This document shows, piece after piece, positions 23,401 through 35,400 of a stretch of DNA of 64,000 bases. A model generated the notes under the pieces. The model searched no databases. It had not been told where the DNA came from and was given only the letters and a program-made list of their open reading frames with translations. This DNA comes from Anopheles merus (lineage: Eukaryota; Arthropoda; Insecta; Diptera; Culicidae), in the NCBI RefSeq assembly GCF_017562075.2, contig NC_054085.1, positions 37,908,539-37,972,538 of the forward strand, in the 5' to 3' direction. The position numbers and the translations under genes were made by a program. How positions within the stretch are numbered: position 1 is the stretch's first letter; each line of letters starts with the position of its first letter.

Positions 23401-26400
23401 CAAGTGTCAACTGTGAACGCGAAGCGGTCCCTGCTCTAGGACGTGTTTGCGTCAGCTGTCAATGATTTGCGTGTGCATATGGCGTTGTTTACTTTTGCCG
23501 TTTTTTTTGTTGCTCCTTTGCTCCATTTTCAAGCTGATGCCTTAACCATCTTATGCCTTGTAGGTGTTTCTTCATGTGTTAATTCAACAAAAATTTACGT
23601 AAAATCCCTATCAGTCTACATCAGTCAGGCTCAAAGCTTCCTCATTATGTGGACCTTACGAGGTAAGCGCACGCAGAATGATAACTGCAATTGGCATGCA
23701 ATTGGTCGCTTATCGTGGCTGGAGTGATAAAGGCCCTGGTGATGCTAATCGTTCAAGTGCTTCCAACAGCTCGGCTAGTGACGTCCAAGGAAGTGATTTA
23801 TGTGCATGGTTGAAGCTCCGGAGCAATCTTTGCAAAAGACGCAAAAACGAAGCTTAGCGGGCGAATTTTCACAAACAAACACGTGCGTACGATCAATCGG
23901 GCGACTGCGAACAACACGCGAATGAGATTTTGTTCGCTAATCTGTTCGCAAAAGCGAAGCTCGTATCGCCGGCTCGTATCTCATCGCAACAGAATGCGTT
24001 TAATTGCTCAATTTAGTCGCTGGTTTTTGATTGATTTGGTCGTGCAGTGTACGTGGATGGCTTTTTCGCACAGTGTTAGTGCTGTTTGCATGGATTATGA
24101 TAATTCACGGGTGACGGAATCGTACGATTAACCGGATGACGGTTTGTTATCTGCCCGTACAGCTCGGCAGTGCGGTGAGCGTGGCTAGGGTAACGTCGTT
24201 CGCGTTATCATAGGTGATCTTTAGTCCGATCGTTGAACCAAGTGCGTTACGTTAGCGCGTTACTCTTTAAACATGGCTTTTCGGAACGGTGCAACGAACG
24301 TTGAAAAGACATCTCGAAGGAAAGGAATTAACTAGAAAATATGAGCATGTAACCATTCTTCGAGGTATGAGGTGTTTGCTTGAGAAATGCAAAAAGAGAA
24401 CAAAATGACGCGCGCGAAAAATAGACATTTTTCTACTCTTCCCCGACTCTGTTTGCCCAGACATGCAAAAGAGTTGTTAGCGTTTGTTTCGGTTTCGTGT
24501 TGTTTTGTAATTGATTCGCAGAATTTCGAGTGGCCATGTGGGAGTCGCTGTGTGTTTCTTCACTTTCATCAGACAAGGTCGTGATAATGAACAATCAATT
24601 GGAAAGTGCTTTTTTTCTCTCTAGCATCCAGGGATGTTAGCACACCTGCTCGATTTCAGCCGCTCCAGACACTTGTCAAAGCGCTTGTACCAGAGTACCG
24701 AGTGTATGTGTGCAAAATGTACTATTTGATGTACAGAAGGGGCGCCCGATAAGGCGTTGCTTGTTTTGCTGTTCATTCTTAAGTTGGCTCAATGTTAAGT
24801 TTGCCTTGGTTTTTAATAGTTTCTATTAGTTTTATCTCCGCAGACGTGGCGCATGTGCTTGACAAGTGTCCGGTAGTGTGACGAAACCAAGACTGGTCGC
24901 GAGAAGAGCAAATACTTCACTAGAGCATTAGGTCAGCCGTGTGAGGATGTGTAAAACTAGATCTAGGTCCACTTGTAGTGTTGTTTTACGATGCAACCTA
25001 AAAGCCCTGGATGGACTGTGCCGAACAAAGAAGCGAAAGATAGATACTTACGACATTGTAGATCTTGTATTGCTGCTACCGTTGCGAGATTATTTCACAA
25101 AACACACCCTCATACACACACACACACACACTACACGCACCACAATAATCCCGCTACACTTTAGAAGACTCTTGTTCGAATTAAAAATCTTCAAATCAAA
25201 CGCCGTAGCACACAATTCCACCGGCAGCGTGCCTGCGCAAGCACTTTCCCAAGTGGGAGGCTTTGCTTGGTGGTTCAGTCGTCACGGGTTCAGGAACAGG
25301 TTCAGGATGTGGAGACGGAAAACTCAGGGAACCCTTCCGTACCGTGCGCCAACGGTTTACTGAGCCGACTCGGCCGATGGTGGGGAAATTTTAATCGAAT
25401 CTGTCCACCCGGCAAAAGGTGCTCACAGAAACGCGCAAGAAGCGTGTCCGCGGTCCCGTCGGTAGCCATTGCAGCCGGTGCGAGAGGGAGCGAAACGGCT
25501 GTGAATTGTTTGAATTGCAGCTCTCTTTCTTACGCCCGGGTAGTGCGGGGGTCTAGTAATTTGTTTGTCTTCTCTCTTATCTTCTAAGCGGACACTTGGT
25601 TTGCGGAGCGGAGTGGCTCTCAGACAAAAAGGTCTCGCCTTACGCCGCTCAGTCTGAGCGGCTCGCGCAAAAGGCGCGCAAAATTCTCTCCTATCGCGTT
25701 CGTATCAGTACGGCAAATCAAGAGAGCGGGAGATAGAGGACGCTATACGGAGTGGGGTGATACACAGAGGGAAAACAGTAGGTGTACTAAAAAGTTATGT
25801 CAATATTTAAATTAAAAAATGTTTGCGAGGAGGATAAGAAATTTGTTACAAGACTAAGCAATTAATTCATACGTGATGTGCACTATACAAACATTCAAAA
25901 CGTTTTAATGCAGAAGCACACCGAAAAACGTCTAACATTGCACCGTTTCTCAAAGTTAGAATGAATCGTTTGCTTCCTCTCGTGGTCGTGAGAACGCTTG
26001 CAAACGTTGACGATTTCTCGCCGATTGTCTTATCTCGTCGATCAGCTTCGTCGGCGAGCGATCGCGCAAAACGTTCCACCCCGCTTCACGTTTATCTTTC
26101 CCAAGCCACGGAAAGGGGGGGGGGAAGAGAAACATGCCGTTCACGGCAGAGCGGGTGCAGTAAGAAATCGAATCTACTAATTGACAATTGAAGTTTACCG
26201 TTTAAGTGGGTTGTTCCGCGGTTGTCTCGTGCGGCAGGCATCCGATAATGGCAGTTCGCACGCGAGTAAACAGCGCCATCCGCGCACGCTCGTGCGTAAA
26301 CATAACGTGTTTCCGCACGGTAGTAGCTGGCGACAAACACACGCTGGCGGTCGAAAACAACAAAATATTCATAAAAGCATAAATCATGGGCCCGGGCTGG

Positions 26401-29400
26401 GACGGTACGAACTGTCTGCTGTCACCAAGGCGCGAGGATGAGTATCATGCACGATAAAAACATGATCATAAACACTCATCCCCTCGCACCCGATAACGAC
26501 CCGGGACGACGCGGGTAAGGTGCCATTGTCTGTTTGTGGGTCGTCATGCGTCACCCGCGCCGTGGAGGCTTCTAGAGCGGCAAAGCTCGCACAAAGTTTC
26601 GCTAGCGGCAAACGTACACACAAACAGCCTTGAAAAATCTATCAGCTGCGGGTGCTATCGGTCATAGCGAATCCATTCAACGCAGTGCCATAAAGCGGAG
26701 GTCCGAAAATAGATTGACAAAAGCTTTATGGGCTATTCTCTTTCCAAACGGCAAGGTGAAGGGTGTTGTTTTGCTGGGCAATCAGATCGGATCAAAATCA
26801 GGTCAGTTTTATTGGCCTTAGAAGGGGAGATGGATGGAAGGTGTCGTTTGGATTAGAAACGTTTTTGCGCGGATGAATGGTAGGAACGCCCGGTGATAAG
26901 GGAGTTGTCATATCCGTGCGAAACCATAAATTTCGCCGGGCTGATAAGGCAGACCCGGCAGGCCCTGAGACTTTACGCTAATTGGTGCAATATTCAGGGT
27001 GTTTCGTTGTAGTACGCCATGTTTATGATGTTTGTTTGGGTGGCTTGGAGGCCGGACCGTGTGCATCTCGAGCGGAAAAACGATCTAGTTGTCGCTATCT
27101 GCTACGATCGGTGTGATTATTTTGGGATGCTACTGTAGCGAGATGAGTGATGCAAATTGCATAGCTCTAGGCGTTCGAGCTCTGTTCGCATCGCATCACT
27201 TGACTAACGTCTCCGAAGCACGCTTTCCCCCGAAAAGCCATTAAAACCAAAGCCCCCGCAAACTCATTATCGTAACTAATCGACCACAAAGCAAAGCTAT
27301 CCACCGTGCCATCAGCCAATTAAGTCACCATGGGCAGCAGGCGTCGAACCGGAAGCGTTAAGGGTCACGTAAACCTCACGCAACACTTAGTAACACATTC
27401 CTGCTTACCTGGAGACGAATGGCCCACGTTCGAATGCAAAGCACACACACACACAGTGGGCCGGGTGGGCAGTGATTTAAAGTTGCATGAAGATTCGTCC
27501 GAAGTTAGCCGAAGCGAGCCTGCGGACTTCTTGCCAGAGTGGTATCGAGCCCGTAAGCGGGACGATAAATATCGGCCACTAATTGTGCGCATGCTGGACG
27601 TTGGCAGGCTCGAGTCCCGGGGCACGCACCGGCACGAACGGGATGTAGCCTCGCTAACGATCGCAGCCGAGGCCGCAATTAAACCACATTAGCTCTGTAA
27701 AACGGTGCTCTAATAGCGTTAATGTTATAGGCACTAAATTTACATTACACGCACGCAGCCTCCTTGCATGTGGCCCTGCGGCGTTGGCGGTTGGTGGTTT
27801 TAGATATTCGTCTCACGAGCAGCCCGAGCTCCAAAGTGAAAGCTGGCGTTGTGGAATAGTCCCTCATAAATAATTCCTTCCCATTCTTGGGACTAGGACT
27901 TAGAATGGTAAGAAAGTTCTGGCTGGTTTGGTAGTGTCTTAGTCTACCCTACCACACGTGCACACTCCATTGGCTACGGTGGACGGTTCTGTTCATTTCC
28001 TGCAATGGGGAAAGCCGCTCTAAAGTCAAGAATGGATGGCATCGTACCAGACCGGACGACAAAACGGTTGTGTGCCGTAGTCGTGCCTTGAAACGAGATC
28101 AAAACGGCACACATGGAAGACATGCACACACACACACCCACATACACACAGCTGGCAGGTCGGTATGTGGTTGAGCGTCGGTTTTATCTCGATGGTCCCC
28201 CGGCCCCAGGTCTCGGGGTTGGTCCCCGGTTGACGATGATTATCACTGATGCCGGCGTAATTGGTAGTGTAATAATAAATTAACATTGCCCAAACCATAA
28301 CTCTGGCCACCGGAACCAGTTCTCTATAGCTTGTATGTGGGCTTGCCTGTGTGTGAGTGTGTGTGCCTTTGTCTCTGTTTTTCTGTTCCGTGCAGCAGCA
28401 CTCGCTCCCACTGGAAGTTTGCGTACGAGAATCTGACGTTGGAAATCTTTGGGGATTTGCAGGCAGGGACTAGAATTGAAAAGTTCGCCCCGTCTATTGT
28501 AAAGAAGCGAAAACTATCCGTAGGTCTTTTTTTGGGGCCGTTCTTGCTGCTCAGCAATGGCTCAACCTCACATTGCGTAGTGCGTTGTTTGTGTGAATGT
28601 GTGTGTGTGTTGTGTGGGGATCCATTGTCGGTGAGATGGTAAGCCGATTGGCATTCGTGTTGCGGTTTTACCATACGACACAACCCGCTGGCCCCACTTT
28701 GTTGGGGCTGGGCCGCGGCTAGGGGTCATAATAAATTCAACAACACTTCAAGCCCGGATTTTAAGATTCAAATCTCGGCAGTTTTAATTCGATTGCAGCC
28801 CGGGGGCCCGGGTAATTGTTGATAATTGAGAATGATGTTGCAAATTGGATTACGGGCGGGCAATTAGTAGCCATTTAATCGGATATCATATTTCACGGCA
28901 TTGGTTGCGGTACCCAAGCCGACCGGGAGCTTGGGGATGGCTTTTCTTTGCGGATTGTGGCTGCATTTGGCACTGGGCGTGTGTGTGTGTACGTGCGTGG
29001 TTTATGGTTCATGTTTACCGTGCAAACCACCGGACTGGACAGCGAAGAGTTATTATCAATCGATTAAGAGTGTTTTTTTCCTGCCTGTCTCCTCAATTTA
29101 CTGTTTTCTGTGGTTCATCGGCCAATCGTCAGGCACCGCGTTGTGTATTAAATCAGGATAATTATGCGTCATTGCGGGTTTTGGCAAGCGAGAAATGAAA
29201 AATGTGATTATCGAATGGACAAATTAACATGTTTTTGTTTCGAGGTAGAGGGTTTAAAGTGGCCCGAGCTTTAAGGTCGGAAGTTGCAGAAATGGTTGAT
29301 GATTCCTTTCACCTCTCAACACATCTACGCTCTTCTCCGGGAAGCTTTTGATGGAAACTTATTGCAGCCTGGTTGCGCCACGTCAGCAAACAGCAACAAT

Positions 29401-32400
29401 CAAGCGGGTGGACCTTATAAATGTTCCGGCACAGATGCCATTTGTGTGGAGATTTCTTCACGTACTGTTGATGTGTTGTATGCATTTTGCATGACGAATG
29501 GGCCGTGAGAGTGCGGTTAGTTGTTTGGTGGTTTTCTTGCGCTCGAAGCACACGCTTCTTGAAGACGTTCTTCTGGAGCCGTGATATGGTTGAGCGAAAT
29601 CTTGCACACACGCTTCATGCACTCAATCGTCGCTTGTCCTGAGATAGTTTCAGGACGGGCGCTTGTTACGGGGTAACAGATGTACATCCGGATCAACCAT
29701 TTCTACCCTTCATTTTTATCGCTTACGGGCACATTTGTATTCGAAATGGGTTGCGAAAAGTGTGTGGGAAAACGGAAGAACAGAAGTGCGGGGGGAGAAA
29801 AAACTATAAATGACCCATCCGATCGTAACCGTTCCGGATGGGATCGGTTAATACTCGGCCGATGTGGTGTGGTGTATGTGCCAGTGCTTAGGTTTTTGAG
29901 AGATTGCTCCAGTAATTGAACCGGATAGACGTGGTACGTCTTCATCTTTCTCAGCCGGGACTGTTTTTTTTTATTATTTCCTCCTCCGCTTCATGCAAGA
30001 GCAAGAAGATGGCTGGCTGCTGGACGATGTTGCTTGCTTGCCCAATGGCAGATTAATACCGATTGACCATAATCCATAACCCAAGCAACGCCCTGTCCAT
30101 TTGGTGTGTGCTGTTGAGTGGAAAGAAATGGGGATTGTTTTTCTCCTCCCTTGTTTGCGCTCAGTCAACCGAAGAATCAACTCACGAAACGGGAGTTACT
30201 GGCAAAGTTGGAAAAGATGTCTTGAATGTAGTGCCGAAAATCGTTGGCAATAATCCTTGACTCTTGCAGGGTGCCAAAAATATGTCCAAAACCCACGGCT
30301 AGGAACGATCGGAATGAATCATTTTTGGAAGGATGATTGAACCACACGGGGGGTGAAACTTTTGGCTGTGCATCATAATCCAGTATGAAGATTTGCTTAT
30401 AGCTCATTGCTTCTGTACTTAATGTACTGTAGTTGAACTTAAGAATGGATGTAAAGGCATATTTATGGACATTTTTTATGACATTGTAATAGTTTCACAT
30501 GTTTTCAATGAGCAATCGAACGAGTTTCATAATGTAGAAATACACTGCCGAAAAACGCCTAACAGTAGGCAATCTTCATTGTTTTTGGACAATCGCTTCG
30601 ACGCTCATTCCACGCAAACAATGAGGGCCCTGGCTACCCACCGTAGAACAAAAAATTACATCACTCAAAGAAGCGCCTGGAACACATCGTCCAAAAAGAA
30701 GGTGGCGGAGGTAAATATTTACCCATCGCTTCGTACGCTTCGTGCCACCCGGGAGACTGCGACCTGTCCGTCCAAGCTCCCAGGCCCACGATGCACGGTC
30801 GATGCGGGGTTCTCCCCCCCCCTCCATAATCAAGCTCACGTTGCTCATCAAATATACATCGGGCCTTTGGGTTACGCTGTGAGGCCAGACCGACCAGCGT
30901 GCGCTCCAGGCCAACGAAGGTTCGGCGCTCGTACCGTTCTGGCTCGTGCCGTAGGCCGTGCCGTGGTCGAAAATTAGCTTGTTTGCATTGAAATTTCCGC
31001 CTGCCCGAGCATTGCCAATTGTCAGCTACCGGTACCGGTTGGCCTTCATGAAGCGCTGGGGGGAGCGGCGGGCTGGCCATGGGGTAAAAGGACTTTTTCG
31101 CAAACGACGAAACTGAAGGCCTAGTAGGTGGGAGCCAGCCATAGCAGCGTTGCAGAGTAAACAAACCACCAGCAGGGCAGGGAAGAGTAAAATCGAAAGT
31201 AGAAGCAAGCGTGTAAAATGAACAATAACAGCGTATGAAGGGAGAATGCAGTGAAGCATGCGAAGATATAGACGGGGGGAAAAAGAGAAGGAACAAATCG
31301 CTTCAGCCAATGTGTATAAATCAACAGTGGGGATAAAAAATGGCTGCAAGTTTTTAAAGAATACAAGAAAAAACTGTGGCATGAGATGCGTAGTGCTTGA
31401 AAGTGTAGATAACTTTGTTAGTCTTCAAACGTAACTTAACGTAAAATAGTCAAAAATGACTAAGAAGCAAAACCAGAATGGAGACGCCTGGTGTTTGTAT
31501 CGAAAAAGTATCCTACAAACATATTTATAAAGGTTTTTTCTGTACAAGAATAATCATTTACAAATGATTTTGTATTGATTTTTCTCGCCACTCTCTCTCG
31601 CTACAAAATCATGCTAAATTGTTCCGACATCAGTGAAAGGTTCAATATTTTCACGAATCGTTTCTCAACAAAGCGGTTTGAGCGTGCAAGCAAAGCGATT
31701 GCATCAGTCGTTGCATTTCCAAGCGCCCACATCGTCGTTGTTAAACATTTACCCGTTCGAACGGAGCAAACAAGTGCGGTGAGAAACACGTTTCAGTAAA
31801 AAAAAAAGAAAGAAACCCCTACAACCGCAACGAACCGCTGATGGGAAACGGGATTGAATGCTTATCGCTTCGGAAATTCGTTGGTAAGCGCTTCGCAATG
31901 AAATCTTTCAACCGGGTGAATCGGGTACGTGCACGTCCTCTGCTTAAACATTGATCATTGTGGATTTGCAACCCGACAAAAGGCACGGCACGGAGAGCGA
32001 GAACACGGTTCGTCTGCTACCAAAACCTAACTATCGGTCGTTTGAAGTGTATTTTAGCTGGCACCGAGAGGGCAAAAAAAAACGCCCACAAACCTCAAAA
32101 CCGACAGAAGCAGACGGAACCACACGCAAGGACGGTGGATGGTTGAGAAAACCTGTTGAAAAATCAATACCAAAAGAAAGCAGCTCACCGTACCGTACCG
32201 CACAGGGAAGCAGCCGCATCGTATCTCGCTAATGCAAATATCCTTCCAGTTGCCATTACGATTACGGCGTTCCCATTTTGTGTGTGTCGGCGTTTAATTT
32301 CTCGTCGGGCGGATGCATCGAGCAGTCCCCGAAACGACGAACCGTTAGACGCATGAACAGTTTCTTCCAAACACTCCCAACTACGCGTTCCGTATTTGCG

Positions 32401-35400
32401 GTGGGTTAGAATTGGGGACGAGGAATTGGGGTTTTATCAGCAAGTTAAATAGAGCGTCGGTTTCTAAGCGTGTACGAGTTAGTCTGTGGTGGTTTTGGTC
32501 GAAAATAAAGATGAGAAACTGGGCTGAAAGGATGGCATTAAACTCATCTGCCTCGATGTTTGGTGTGTTGGTGAAGCACAGTTTTGTTTGTGTTGGTATC
32601 GGTTGGAACCATTTTTATTTTAGCCGATGAGGAAGAGTCTTGCGAGAGGACGTGGGTTTAAATTTCGAGAGTTTTTGTGGGTTTTCATTTCCATCGTAGT
32701 CTTTAAGCTGTGTTGAACAAGCAATTGGATCGATTCTCAGTTTGTCATTTTCTGTATGAAATAATCAATTTCATTTAAAAAAAATACCACCAAAGACACT
32801 TCAATCAGTCCTTAAAGTCGGTAGATCTCATCTCTGCGAAATAATTCTTTAAAAACCCGAGAACGGATGAGATGCAAACCTGCCAGAACACGATAAACAA
32901 ATAAATAAAACAACAAAATGACGTCGTAACCGATGAGCGAAGGTTGTGATAATAAAATCTCTATCCCAAACTCGTATCAAAGCATAAAAAGAGAATGACA
33001 CAGTGAGAGTCGCAAAACCAGCATCAGCATATCTTCAAATGAAGAGAATTACGATAAGAAAAAGAGAGAAACAGCGCGAGAGAGAGTCAAATGAAGAGAA
33101 GTCAAATAAAATGTGTACTATCTCAGCGGTTAAATATGAGCCACGAGAGCCACAGCTAAGCACGTGCAGACGTCTTTATAGCACCGCTGAAAAGACGAAC
33201 AGGCTCAAGGTGGTCGTTAAGGGTGTGCGCACGAGAAGAACTTTGTTCGCGCCCACCATAACGAGAGCGAAGAAATTGATTTGTACCTCGTAGGTCCTTA
33301 CCGAACGACCGGGGGTGGAAGCCATCCTGTCCTGTCCTGCCCATTAGTCATTCGTGTTGAAGATAAATGACGACATGGCGTGTACTTCCCCTGACTGCGC
33401 TATTTCTACACACTACTACCACAAGCATGCCCGTTTGGTGCGCATGGAGACGGGAAGGGATTTCCATCGCCATCTTCAAAACGTCTCATCTCGCTCTCAC
33501 ACACCCAATGTGGTAGCTCTCTTTCTATAAAATTTCAACGCGCGCGCTTCGTTGGTATTGGTGAGGCATTAACGTCCGCACACTTAGCGTTGCGCTTCCC
33601 CAACCGAGCAACATCCATTTGCTACCGACTACAGGACGACCAGTGCCAGATTACGTAGTCTGCCGGGCTTATAGCGCCATCATTTTGTTTTGTTTTTCTT
33701 CGCTCTCCCTCTAGCCTGCTGGTATTAGGGTACTCGAGGCATCTTGCGAAGGGTGCGCGCAAACAGGGCAGTAATAATTCTGAACCGGCCCCTGGTGCGC
33801 ATGTGAGCTGCTTGGAGCAGCGCTCTTTCCAAGCGAGCGGTGACTTCTTGGAAGCGCTTGGGTTGTAAATAATTTTACTACCGATATAAAAATCCTCACC
33901 TAATTTCAATTAATTAACACTAATGAAGGGAGTCATCGTTTTAATTTGATGTCCTGTTTGTTGTGTGAGCGCGACTTCGCGGGCCGCAGGAAGTAATGAA
34001 GATGATGAGGTCATAGTGGCAACAGTTTGCAGCGCATTGCCGTACTTACGCGTGTACCAGTCATTACTTACCATGTTTTCTTCCATTTTGTTTTTATTTT
34101 CATGTCCCACGATTGCAGCTGGCCTCCCGTACAAGGTGTACGCCGGGCACGATTCGGTGCTGGCGGAGAAGCGCAAGCAGCGCCGGATACGAACGACCTT
34201 CACCTCGGCCCAGCTGAAAGAGCTCGAGCGAGCCTTCCAGGAGACACACTATCCGGACATCTACACGCGCGAGGAAATAGCGATGAAAATCGATCTGACG
34301 GAGGCCCGCGTACAGGTGAGTTTTGTTTCGAAACGGAAATCAGGTCGGCCGACAGTACCGGACCACCTGAGCCTTCGGTGCTGGTTGGGTGGTTGATTGA
34401 TTAAATTGTTTCCGTTTTTTTTTTGGTGAGTGCGTTCCGGATTTGTCTGGAGCATTGTTGTCTCTTCCCTCTGTATCTCTTCAAAGACTCCGGAAAAAGG
34501 GCATCTTCCAAAGACATGCAGGAGAGGCGTGCAAATAAAGTCCATTATTTATGACACGTGCCTTGCTCAATATTTCATAGCCTGCTTGAGCCTTCTTGAG
34601 GTGCGCAAGAAGGCGATGGGCAAAGGAAGACAACAAAACAGGCCCGAGCCATCTCAGGTTCGAGGGTCCTTCGGTAATGTTTGTGCATTTTAGATGACTA
34701 TCTCTCGCTCCTCTCTCAATGACGCTCGAACCAGGGCAGGATACGCATATCATAGCGGGGCGCCCCGAGAGCGCTTGACACATGCCGTACGATTACGAGT
34801 GGGCAATAAATTTATCACCTTCCTTCCATCCGGCAGTGTGTGTGTGTGTGTGTGTATTGGACATTTTGGATGGATTGCCTTTGTTTCTCCAGTCCGCCCT
34901 CCCTCGAACACAGCCCGTTACAAGTGGTGAGGTGTTTTGGGCAAAGCAATCAGACAATCATGGCATCAGTAGACATCTTGAAAAGATGATCAAAATATCC
35001 TCACCCAGATGCGTTCCAGAAACAACTGGCCAAAAAACGGGTCATCTAGCTGTGACGAGGCACAGTGCGGGGTGGGAATAAGGAATGATGGATTATTGGG
35101 TGTCGTTTGATAAGCATCGTTCGTTGGATGCTTGGACGATGAAGTTCGTTTTGGGAGTTCATTTTCCTTTCCATAAGCGTCTACGTCTCTGGACGACGTC
35201 CGAGAGCAATCCCGATTAGGATGTCACGGCGTAGAGGCACACGTCCGTCGGAAGGGGGCAAACGTTGGTAGGCTTTCGTTACACTAGCACAACTAATCTG
35301 CCACATCAAGATTCACCTCGATTAGACACGACCCTCCACACGGCACTGGAAGGGCCGGTACGATAACTACCGAGAAAATAAGTTGTAAAACAAGTGTAGC

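Larger units (their letters stand above)
23121..34118. other. Phox2 intron 1, part 3' of the nested gene
   Basis: No exon can be supported. It must contain the upstream promoter of the minus-strand SLC26 gene, possibly near 25560-25760 where sequence is GC-rich with a perfect palindrome. A pair of related short repeats lies at 25907-25942 and 30531-30575. The stretch 28700-28890 has several TAAT/ATTA and GGATTA cores in GC-rich sequence, and could be an enhancer. Confidence 0.5.

Noticed and set aside
27330..27692. A 120-codon plus-strand frame starting at a good ATG context
   Set aside because: No family similarity, no supporting splice sites, and it contains a CA-repeat-coded His/Thr run.
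28740..28790. tRNA-like T-arm (GATTCAAATCTC)
   Set aside because: No matching acceptor stem, D-arm or anticodon arm could be placed around it.
30661..31296. A 211-codon minus-strand frame in Phox2 intron 1
   Set aside because: No recognisable motif and compositionally random; several overlapping frames of similar length exist in the same place.
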